Shown here in pieces: positions 1-5,429 of a stretch of 5,548 bases of DNA. Below the pieces are notes generated by a model that was not told the origin of the DNA, ran no database searches, and saw only the letters and a list, made by a program, of their open reading frames with translations. A program made the position numbers and the translations under genes. Source of the stretch: Chlamydia trachomatis. GTDB lineage: Bacteria; Chlamydiota; Chlamydiia; Chlamydiales; JAAKFR01. Where the stretch lies: positions 1 to 5,548 of the forward strand of contig CAMAUB010000103.1 in the NCBI GenBank assembly GCA_945861315.1. The letters are read 5' to 3'. The stretch's first letter is position 1. Each line of letters opens with the position of its first letter.

Positions 1-1
1 A

Positions 2-388
2 GAGATTGAAGATGGAACTAAGATTGGTCGCACTTGGCAAGGTGAGCGTGATTCAGAATTTAGATGTGTTATTGCACCAAAAAATACACTTTCTTGTTTT
101 GGAAATCTCGATAATTACCTCAGCCATTTAGAGTCATGTTATCCATCTGATGGTGATTCTAGTGGTGATGCAAGCTACCGTCTTGTTGAACGTGATGAGA
201 GCTCAGCTCTTGTGGAGTTAACAGGTTTTCTCACAAAATTTGAGAAGGTAACTTGGGCAGAAGACTATGTTGCAGCCACATCTTATAAGAGCTTTGAAAT
301 CCTAACAGATCAAGAGCGTCAAGAGTGGATCAACTTTCTCAATGGCGTAAAGCTTGTAGAAGATGATGTATATACCCAAACAACTTGA
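2..388 (+). CDS. 3' end of an unrecognised gene (partial, 128 codons visible)
   Basis: The frame is open from the window edge to a TGA at 386-388. I do not recognise the family. The visible product is soluble-looking and acidic, with no membrane segment, three cysteines (visible residues 22, 32 and 46), a Ser/Asp/Gly-rich turn around residues 49-57 (SDGDSSGDA) and a C-terminal stretch with TDQERQEWINFLNG. Codon use resembles the neighbours and no frameshift is visible. The last five residues (YTQTT) and the stop codon come from repeat copy 1 rather than from the ancestral gene, which probably ended after ...LVEDDV at a TAG now split by the repeat. The gene converges on the minus-strand gene at 540-1544. 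That this is real coding sequence is fairly sure; its function is unknown. Confidence 0.75.
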   Translation, partial: EIEDGTKIGRTWQGERDSEFRCVIAPKNTLSCFGNLDNYLSHLESCYPSDGDSSGDASYRLVERDESSALVELTGFLTKFEKVTWAEDYVAATSYKSFEILTDQERQEWINFLNGVKLVEDDVYTQTT

Positions 389-534
389 AAAGTCGGAATT
401 TCGGCTGTGTCAAAGCCCCGGGCTTGAACGATCGTGAACAACCCCATATTTCTAATATTGGGTCGTTTACGATCGTTCAATCGCGGGAGCTTTCACGTCA
501 GCCCAAATTCGACTTTTCAAGTTGTTTGGGTATA
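371..534. repeat. MITE-like long palindromic repeat, copy 1 (complete)
   Basis: The segment is an inverted repeat over almost its full length. The outer 25 nt at 371-395 match the reverse complement of 510-534 perfectly. The core (424-450 against 454-480) makes a 27-pair stem with a 3-nt loop at 451-453, two mismatches and one G-T pair. The connecting arms (396-423 and 481-509) pair with a few mismatches and single-base bulges. Taking the outer TA pairs (371-372 and 533-534) as a target duplication, the element is 373-532, 160 bp, with ends TACCC...GGGTA. TA duplication is typical of IS630/Tc1-mariner-type transposition, so a non-autonomous MITE mobilised by such a transposase is the likely origin; this is inference. 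It lies between two convergent genes, supplies the stop codon of the upstream one, and could fold into a long hairpin in transcripts from either side. No T-tract follows it, so it is not a standard intrinsic terminator. Confidence 0.9.
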
Positions 535-539
535 GTCGA

Positions 540-1544
540 TTAAATTAGAACTGGTTCTGTTTCGATGCAGAGCTCTGGATGCTCTTTGGGGTAGATCTGG
601 AAGCGGTAGCGTTCACCGTGGGTTAGCCACTGCGTAAGTTGCTCGTTTTGAACAAGAATTCTTCCATTTTCACAAGTTATAGAGGGGAAAGGGAGAGGTA
701 GCGCGAAGGAGGAATCAGTTTGTTCTGCTGTAATGAGATAGTCACAGATGGCGCTGTTTGTTTTGATTTCAAAGAGCAGGCCATCGTCTGACCAGAAGGG
801 GTCAGAGGTGAGCTCTGGTGCTTTATAAGGGAGTGGTTGCTTTGGAGAGTGAGCATCCAGACCGGAATCAACAACACGCAGTTTAGCATTGCCAACTTTC
901 CCTTCTACTTCTACAAGGTAAGGAAAGAATGAAGGGTAGTTTGCTCCTTCAATAGTATAGGGGAGGTAGACGTCAATTGGTTTGCAAGAGAGTTCAGTGT
1001 GGTCTTTTGGCCAAATAGTTCTAAAAGCCATGAAGGGGACATTTGCTAGAGCGCACCCCTCAACAATAACGCGGGGGTTCCAAATGGGTCTGTTATCTTG
1101 CCTGTTAGATCCTGGCGGGAGACCAACACGCTTTCTATCCTGCTCGGGAACCTCTGAAAAGCGCAGATTGAGGAGGGTTGACAAGAAACTATTTGATTCT
1201 GACATGTCGACCCATCCTTGATGGGTATAGGAGAAGGTCTCTTCAAAAGAGCCGGTGTCAAGGTTGATTTGAGAGATCGTCCAAAGGGTGTGACCAGCAG
1301 CACCCGATTCAAACCACTGTTTCCAACCAATGTTTTGACGGGTGAAGTTTGAGGCTGGAATAGCTACCTCTTCAATAATAATTTGACTACTATTTTTTTC
1401 CCTTACATAGAGAAAGGCATACGTTTTTCCTTGTTCGGTCACAACATAGTTGCCAGCAGCTGCTGTGTTGAGTTGATATTTGAGCTGAATCTCATCGGCA
1501 ATCAAAGCGCTACAGAGAAGAAAGAGTGTAAATAAATATTTCAT
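540..1544 (-). CDS. Predicted exported protein of unknown function (334 aa)
   Basis: No known domain is recognised. The start is typical of a Sec signal peptide: MK, a hydrophobic core at residues 3-16 and a plausible cleavage after Ala16 (ALIA|DE). Cys11 lies in that core but is not preceded by a proper lipobox, so a lipoprotein is unlikely. The mature part is rich in beta-prone and aromatic stretches and has five cysteines (164, 187, 267, 291, 326), which would suit an oxidised periplasmic or envelope protein. There is no further transmembrane helix. The ATG at 1544-1542 has only an AGGGG pressed against it, which is poor Shine-Dalgarno spacing. The gene is divergent from rpmE2. From memory, C. 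trachomatis has an uncharacterised gene (CT021) beside rpmE, so this may be a positional counterpart; that is unverified. The coding call is solid because of the length, the signal peptide and compact spacing. Confidence 0.85.
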   Translation of the reverse strand: MKYLFTLFLLCSALIADEIQLKYQLNTAAAGNYVVTEQGKTYAFLYVREKNSSQIIIEEVAIPASNFTRQNIGWKQWFESGAAGHTLWTISQINLDTGSFEETFSYTHQGWVDMSESNSFLSTLLNLRFSEVPEQDRKRVGLPPGSNRQDNRPIWNPRVIVEGCALANVPFMAFRTIWPKDHTELSCKPIDVYLPYTIEGANYPSFFPYLVEVEGKVGNAKLRVVDSGLDAHSPKQPLPYKAPELTSDPFWSDDGLLFEIKTNSAICDYLITAEQTDSSFALPLPFPSITCENGRILVQNEQLTQWLTHGERYRFQIYPKEHPELCIETEPVLI

Positions 1545-1550
1545 GCCCCT

Positions 1551-1578
1551 ATTATATATTTTCTCTTGTTTTTTTCAT
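1551..1578 (-). promoter_or_regulatory. Possible promoter for the minus-strand exported-protein gene
   Basis: On the minus strand a perfect TATAAT (1556-1551) is preceded, after a 16-nt A-rich spacer, by ATGAAA (1578-1573), which matches TTGACA at four of six positions. Transcription would start about 7 nt beyond the -10 box, at or next to the A of the ATG at 1544, so the mRNA would be leaderless or nearly so. That fits the lack of a well-spaced Shine-Dalgarno sequence. The region is AT-rich, so a chance match is possible. Confidence 0.35.
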
Positions 1579-1580
1579 AG

Positions 1581-1588
1581 AAGGAGGG
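1581..1588 (+). promoter_or_regulatory. Perfect Shine-Dalgarno sequence in the rpmE2 leader
   Basis: AAGGAGGG is close to a full anti-16S match and is among the strongest ribosome binding sites visible in the window. It is 31 nt upstream of the rpmE2 ATG, too far to serve it directly, but 8 nt upstream of an ATG at 1597 that opens an 8-codon frame. rpmE2 has its own weaker GGAG at 1611-1614, five nt before its ATG. Confidence 0.6.
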
Positions 1589-1596
1589 TATTTTTA

Positions 1597-1623
1597 ATGG
1601 GTAAAAAATTGGAGTATTTATGA
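1597..1623 (+). CDS. Possible 8-codon leader peptide overlapping the rpmE2 start
   Basis: ATG at 1597 opens the frame MGKKLEYL followed by TGA at 1621-1623. The stop overlaps the rpmE2 start codon (1620-1622) in an ATGA junction, the arrangement used for translational coupling. A perfect AAGGAGGG lies 8 nt upstream of this ATG. Ribosomes loading there would finish exactly on the rpmE2 start, which could feed it ribosomes or expose its GGAG site. An alternative is that the strong site is only a standby site or a chance A/G-rich run, and that the peptide has no role. Nothing in the peptide suggests amino-acid-starvation attenuation: it has no run of one codon and no terminator hairpin follows. 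Confidence 0.35.
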   Translation: MGKKLEYL

Positions 1624-1865
1624 AGAAAGAAAAGCATCCTCAGTATCAAGACGTTCTTTTTGTCGATAACTCGACAGGAACAAGATTTGTGATCGGATCG
1701 ACTCTACAGCCCAAACAACGTGAAGTTTTTGAAGGCGTTGAGTATCCTGTCTACAGTGTGACAGTCTCTTCGGCTTCACATCCCTTCTTTACTGGAAGCG
1801 AAAAATTCGTCGATAGCGAAGGTCGTGTTGACAAGTTCTTGAAGCGCTATAAGAAGAACAAATAG
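1620..1865 (+). CDS. rpmE2: 50S ribosomal protein bL31, type B (zinc-free form)
   Basis: At 81 aa it has the usual size of the bL31 family and its signature [10 protein letters not shown] (residues 50-59) followed by [10 protein letters not shown] (68-77). bL31 sits at the central protuberance of the large subunit and contributes to bridging with the small subunit. In the zinc-binding type A form the equivalent stretch is a CxxC followed by HPF. Here both cysteines are serine (Ser50, Ser53) and the protein has no cysteine at all, so it is the type B, C-minus form that does not need zinc. The ATG has GGAG five nt upstream. It is the first gene of the operon, and its stop TAG shares its G with the GTG start of prfA. 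The short upstream frame at 1597-1623 overlaps its start and may couple its translation. Gene name and function are secure. Confidence 0.95.
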   Translation: MKKEKHPQYQDVLFVDNSTGTRFVIGSTLQPKQREVFEGVEYPVYSVTVSSASHPFFTGSEKFVDSEGRVDKFLKRYKKNK

Positions 1866-2932
1866 TGATCGAAAAAAAACTGGCTAAGCTGCTCAATCGC
1901 CTTACGGAGGTTGAGGTCGCTTTGGCAGAACCTAATGCCTTTGAGGATACGAATAGATATCGTTCGTTGACTCAAGAGCATTCCTATTTAGCTGATATAC
2001 AGTCTGTTGTCCTTGATCTTGAAAAAGAACGAAAGGCTGTACAAGAGAATAAGGAGCTTCTTCTTGAAGAGAAAGATGGTGAGATGATCGCCCTTCTTAA
2101 AGAAGAAATTGCTTCTGGACAAGCACTCATTCCCAAATTAGAAAATAAACTCGAAACTCTTCTTGTTCCTCCAGATCCCGATGATAGCCGAACGATTATT
2201 ATGGAATTGCGTGCGGGTACAGGTGGAGATGAGGCGGCTCTTTTTGTTGGAGACTGCGTTCGAATGTATCAGCTTTATGCGGATCGTAGGGGGTGGAAAA
2301 CTGAGGCGCTCTCCTATAGCGAGTCGGAAATTGGGGGATTTAAAGAATATATCATGGCTATTGCTGGTCAAAAGGTGAAGCGTTTCCTTCAATACGAGGG
2401 AGGAATCCACCGTGTTCAGCGTGTTCCAGATACAGAGACTCAAGGAAGGGTGCACACCTCAGCGATTACTGTAGCGATCTTGCTTGAGCCGGCAGAGGAA
2501 GAAGAGATCAAGATTGATGAGAAGGATCTGAGAATTGATACCTATCGTGCCTCTGGTGCCGGCGGTCAGCACGTCAACACGACTGACTCAGCTGTTCGCA
2601 TCACACATATTCCAACAGGTGCTGTGAGCTATTGCTCGCAAGAGCGCAGTCAGCATAAGAACAAAGATAAAGCGATGCGCTTGCTGATGGCGAAGATCGT
2701 TGAAGAGAAAAGACGTAAGGAAGCTGAAGAGGAAGCTAGTGTACGCTCAAGTCAAGTTGGAACAGGAGATCGCTCAGGGAGAATTCGCACCTACAACTTT
2801 TCGCAAAACCGTTTAACAGATCATCGAATTAATCTAACGCTTTACAATCTTGAGCGTATCATGGATGGAGATCTTGATGAAGTGACATCCACGCTTGTCA
2901 AACACTTCTATGAAGAGAAATTGCACGGATGA
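1865..2932 (+). CDS. prfA: Peptide chain release factor 1 (RF1)
   Basis: The 355-residue product is close to the E. coli length of 360. RF1 recognises UAA and UAG in the ribosomal A site and triggers peptide release. The N-terminal third is charged and helical. [12 protein letters not shown] starts at residue 116, the codon-recognition tripeptide is PDT at 188-190 in the context [18 protein letters not shown], and the catalytic GGQ is at 233-235 within [18 protein letters not shown], followed by QERSQHKNK. These positions coincide with E. coli RF1 numbering, and PxT marks RF1 rather than RF2 (SPF). The middle Asp differs from the Ala of E. coli. The start is GTG overlapping the rpmE2 stop by one base (TAGTG), without a clear Shine-Dalgarno sequence, so translational coupling is likely. 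The stop overlaps the prmC start in ATGA. Gln235 is the expected methylation target of the next gene's product. Confidence 0.97.
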   Translation: MIEKKLAKLLNRLTEVEVALAEPNAFEDTNRYRSLTQEHSYLADIQSVVLDLEKERKAVQENKELLLEEKDGEMIALLKEEIASGQALIPKLENKLETLLVPPDPDDSRTIIMELRAGTGGDEAALFVGDCVRMYQLYADRRGWKTEALSYSESEIGGFKEYIMAIAGQKVKRFLQYEGGIHRVQRVPDTETQGRVHTSAITVAILLEPAEEEEIKIDEKDLRIDTYRASGAGGQHVNTTDSAVRITHIPTGAVSYCSQERSQHKNKDKAMRLLMAKIVEEKRRKEAEEEASVRSSQVGTGDRSGRIRTYNFSQNRLTDHRINLTLYNLERIMDGDLDEVTSTLVKHFYEEKLHG

Positions 2933-3741
2933 TGACAGTTTTGCAGATCATTGGTCGCTCAGCCACATTTTTGGCTAAAAAAGGGATTGAAAATGCACGT
3001 CGCATGGCTGAAGAGGTCATAGCTGATGCACTTTGTGTCAAGCGGCTAGATCTTTATCTTCAGTTTGATCGTCCACTTGATGAGGCGGAGCTTGAAAATT
3101 GCCGAAAGGTGATTATAAGGAGGGGTGAGCGGGAACCTTCGCAGTATATTGCCGGTCAGGTTGAATTTGCAAGAGTGAGATTGAAAGTTACCTCTGATGT
3201 CTTGATTCCTCGCCCTGAAACAGAAGTTCTAGTTGAAATGATTGCAAAAACACCACTTGAAGGGCGTCTTTTTGATGTGTGTACCGGATCTGGAGCGATT
3301 GCAATCGCTCTTAAAAAAAGATTTCCAGACTTAGAGGTGGTCGCATCCGACTTATCTCCCAAGGCACTTGCTGTGGCAAAAGAGAATGCACTAACTGCTG
3401 GGGTGAAGATTGAATTCGTTCAAGGAGATCTTTTAGAGCCATTTGTAGGGATGTGTGATTATTTAGTGTGTAATCCTCCCTATCTTTCAGAAGAAGAGTA
3501 TAATGCGGTTGATTTAGAAGTAAAACATGAGCCCAAAATGGCTTTAATAGCAGGCAAAAGTGGTCTTGAAATCTACCGTAGGCTAGATCTAAAAGGCATC
3601 GTTAGGAAGAAAGCATGGCTCGAAATCGGACGGGGTCAAGGTGAGGCTGTTAAAGAGATTTTTCAGTCGAAGGGGTACCAATGTCATTTTGAATCTGATT
3701 GGTCAGGGCATGATCGCTTTTTTTTCCTTGAAATGGATTAA
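2929..3741 (+). CDS. prmC: Release factor glutamine methyltransferase PrmC (HemK)
   Basis: PrmC transfers a methyl group from S-adenosylmethionine to the side-chain amide of the GGQ glutamine in release factors, which speeds termination. The 270-aa product (E. coli 277) has an N-terminal helical substrate-binding domain (about 1-80), the linker motif RPETE (95-99), SAM-binding motif [12 protein letters not shown] (from residue 116), an acidic ribose-binding position SDLSP (Asp141), the catalytic NPPY (182-185), and [24 protein letters not shown] and GHDRFFFLE segments typical of the family's end. The name HemK is historical and does not imply a haem role. The ATG at 2929 overlaps the prfA stop (ATGA). 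A second ATG follows immediately at 2932, so initiation one codon later is equally possible. A run of eight T (3718-3725) lies near the 3' end within the coding sequence. Being next to its substrate's gene fits the role. Confidence 0.96.
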   Translation: MMTVLQIIGRSATFLAKKGIENARRMAEEVIADALCVKRLDLYLQFDRPLDEAELENCRKVIIRRGEREPSQYIAGQVEFARVRLKVTSDVLIPRPETEVLVEMIAKTPLEGRLFDVCTGSGAIAIALKKRFPDLEVVASDLSPKALAVAKENALTAGVKIEFVQGDLLEPFVGMCDYLVCNPPYLSEEEYNAVDLEVKHEPKMALIAGKSGLEIYRRLDLKGIVRKKAWLEIGRGQGEAVKEIFQSKGYQCHFESDWSGHDRFFFLEMD

Positions 3742-3765
3742 ATCTTTGATGTATCCTTGATCATC

Positions 3766-5079
3766 ATGTTTGGGTCTTTAGCTGAAAAATTTACTGATAT
3801 CTTTTCTTCCTTAGTGGGAAAGAAGCGCTTAAGCGAAGAGAATATCTCCGATGCAGTGCGAGACGTGCGTTTGGCGCTGCTTGATGCTGACGTGAATTAC
3901 TCTGTGGCAAAGAACTTTATCAAGCGGGTAAAAGAGAAGGCTTTAGGTGATGATGTTCTTAAATCCGTTTCGCCAGGTCAGCAGTTTATCAAGTTGATTC
4001 ATGATGAACTTTCAGCTTTGATGGGCGATAAGGAAGCTACGCTTAATTTATCATCGAAGCCTGCGATCTTTATGCTCTGCGGATTGCAGGGGTGTGGTAA
4101 GACAACACATGCTGCAAAAATTGCTAAGATGCTGCAGAAGAAAGAGTATGGTAAAAAATCTTTACTTGTAGCTTGTGATTTGCAAAGGCCAGCAGCTGTG
4201 TTGCAGCTGAAAACTTTGGGAGAGCAGATTGGTGTTCCAGTTTTTACCCTTGATGGTGAAACAAATCCAGTTAAAGTTGCAAAAGCAGCGATGGCTGAAG
4301 CAAAAAAATATGATGTTGTGATCTTTGATACAGCAGGCCGCTTGCACATCGATGATACGTTGATGAAAGAGCTTGAGAGTATCAAGAAGGTGATTAAGCC
4401 CGATGAGGTGCTCTTTGTTGCAAATGCAGCAACTGGTCAAGATGCTGTGACAACTGCAGAAGAGTTTAATAAGCGCCTTGAGATCACGGGTTCAATTTTG
4501 ACAATGCTCGATGGAGATACACGCGGCGGTGCTGCAATATCCATCTTTGAAGTGACAAAAAAGCCACTGAAGTTGGAGGGGATTGGAGAGAAGCTCGACG
4601 ATCTACAGATTTTCAATGCTCACTCAATGGCTGATCGAATTTTGGGGATGGGTGACACCATCAACTTGGTAAAGAAAGCTGAGGAGTTTGTCAGCGAAGA
4701 AGACGCAAGGAAGCTTGAAGAGAAGATGCGCAAAGCAACTTTCACTTATGATGACTATCTTAAACAGATTCAAGCTCTAAGAAAGATGGGGTCATTTGCA
4801 AAGATTATGAAGATGTTGCCAGGCGCCTCTAAGATGCCAGATTTTGCTGGGAAAGAGAAAGAGTTCTTCAAAGTAGAAGCAATAATTTTATCAATGACAC
4901 CTCGTGAAAGATGTGAGCAAGACCAACTAGACGTGCATCGTTCAAAGCGAATTGCCAAAGGAAGTGGGACAGATCTTGCAGATGTGAATAAATTGAGGAA
5001 AAGTTTTAAACAATCAAAACAATTTTTTAAAAACGCTCCTAACAAAAAAATGTTAGAGAAGTATATGGGAGGAAAGTAA
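3766..5079 (+). CDS. ffh: Signal recognition particle GTPase Ffh (SRP54)
   Basis: Ffh binds 4.5S RNA and signal sequences of nascent membrane or secreted proteins and docks with FtsY through paired GTPase domains. Domains in order: N domain (1 to about 90, ALLDADV at 37-43), G domain with P-loop GLQGCGKTT (106-114), DLQRPAAVLQL insertion motif, DTAGR (188-192), ATGQDA, the DGDTRGGAA segment (from 249) and GIGEKLDDL, then the M domain with finger-loop region and RNA-binding RSKRIAKGSG (392-401). The G4 motif, normally TKxD, reads TMLD (246-249), so the base-contacting Lys is Met. VxDAxTGQ also reads ANAATGQ. Length 437 aa (E. coli 453), with a short tail and few methionines. I chose ATG 3766 over the in-frame TTG at 3757 because MFGSLAEKF aligns with known N termini. 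Neither start has a good Shine-Dalgarno sequence. The gene begins 24 nt after prmC and abuts rpsP. Confidence 0.96.
   Translation: MFGSLAEKFTDIFSSLVGKKRLSEENISDAVRDVRLALLDADVNYSVAKNFIKRVKEKALGDDVLKSVSPGQQFIKLIHDELSALMGDKEATLNLSSKPAIFMLCGLQGCGKTTHAAKIAKMLQKKEYGKKSLLVACDLQRPAAVLQLKTLGEQIGVPVFTLDGETNPVKVAKAAMAEAKKYDVVIFDTAGRLHIDDTLMKELESIKKVIKPDEVLFVANAATGQDAVTTAEEFNKRLEITGSILTMLDGDTRGGAAISIFEVTKKPLKLEGIGEKLDDLQIFNAHSMADRILGMGDTINLVKKAEEFVSEEDARKLEEKMRKATFTYDDYLKQIQALRKMGSFAKIMKMLPGASKMPDFAGKEKEFFKVEAIILSMTPRERCEQDQLDVHRSKRIAKGSGTDLADVNKLRKSFKQSKQFFKNAPNKKMLEKYMGGK
5067..5072 (+). promoter_or_regulatory. Ribosome binding site of rpsP inside the ffh 3' end
   Basis: GGGAGG lies 7 nt before the rpsP ATG, embedded in the last codons of ffh (MGGK). 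It fixes the rpsP start at 5080 and lets ribosomes load there directly as well as by re-initiation from the adjoining ffh stop (TAAATG). Confidence 0.7.
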
Positions 5080-5418
5080 ATGGCCTTAAAAATACGACTA
5101 AGGCAGCAAGGAAGACGCAATCATGCCGTTTTCCGCCTAGTGCTGACAAATAGTCGCACACCACGCGATGGAAAATATATTGAATTGCTCGGTTCTTACG
5201 ATCCGCACAGCAAAGAAAATGGACTCAGTTTGAAGCCTGAACGGATTTCTTTCTGGATCGATAACGGAGCTATCTTGAGTGACAATGCAACAGCACTTGT
5301 AAAGAAAGTTGCACCTGACATGCTTGCAGAGAAGACTCGCATGAAATTGAAGAAGCGTGAAAAAGTGTGTGAAAAAAGACGTGCTTCACGCAAGAAAAAA
5401 GAGGCTGTAACCGCGTAG
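5080..5418 (+). CDS. rpsP: 30S ribosomal protein bS16
   Basis: bS16 binds 16S rRNA early in assembly of the small subunit body. The N-terminal sequence MALKIRLRQQGRRNHAVFR and the segment RDGKYIELLGSYDP (residues 29-42) are diagnostic, followed by LKPERISFWIDNGA. At 112 aa it is longer than the usual 80-90 aa. The excess is a highly basic C-terminal tail (from about residue 83, many Lys/Arg), a common type of extension in this family that probably lies on rRNA. The ATG follows the ffh stop with no gap and has a strong GGGAGG site. In chlamydiae and many other bacteria trmD and rplS come next. Here repeat copy 2 begins 12 nt after the stop, so any trmD must lie beyond it, outside the window. 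Confidence 0.96.
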   Translation: MALKIRLRQQGRRNHAVFRLVLTNSRTPRDGKYIELLGSYDPHSKENGLSLKPERISFWIDNGAILSDNATALVKKVAPDMLAEKTRMKLKKREKVCEKRRASRKKKEAVTA

Positions 5419-5429
5419 ACCAATGGAGA

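Larger units (their letters stand above)
1545..1619. promoter_or_regulatory. Divergent intergenic control region upstream of the rpmE2 operon
   Basis: This 75-nt gap separates the start codons of two divergent genes, so promoters for both must lie in it or reach into the flanking genes. It has an AT-rich palindromic core around TATTATATATT (1550-1560). For the plus strand, TATTAT (1550-1555) or TATATT (1555-1560) could act as a -10 box, but the best -35 candidate (TGTAAA at 1527-1532) is weak, so the operon promoter is not firmly placed. The plus-strand half also carries a perfect Shine-Dalgarno sequence and a short reading frame, described separately. Confidence 0.45.

Noticed and set aside
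2..388. Assignment of the partial gene as lepB from chlamydial synteny
   Set aside because: The visible C-terminal part shows no signal peptidase motif, and the orientation does not support it, so it is left unnamed.
371..534. Repeat copy 1 as a standard bidirectional rho-independent terminator
   Set aside because: The stem is far longer than usual, has no T-tract on either side, and occurs as a near-identical second copy with transposon-like ends.
1497..1544. Lipoprotein signal in the exported protein (Cys11)
   Set aside because: The residues before Cys11 are FLL, without the small residue needed at -1 of a lipobox. Cleavage after Ala16 is more plausible.
2138..2455. Antisense open frame inside prfA
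   Set aside because: It is a shadow of the well-conserved RF1 coding sequence and shows no recognisable product or start signals.
3718..3725. Run of eight T near the prmC end as an intrinsic terminator
   Set aside because: It lies inside the prmC coding sequence, no GC-rich hairpin precedes it, and ffh follows closely on the same strand.
3757..3765. Upstream TTG start for ffh adding three residues (MII) before MFGSL
   Set aside because: No Shine-Dalgarno sequence supports it, and the ATG at 3766 matches the conserved Ffh N terminus.
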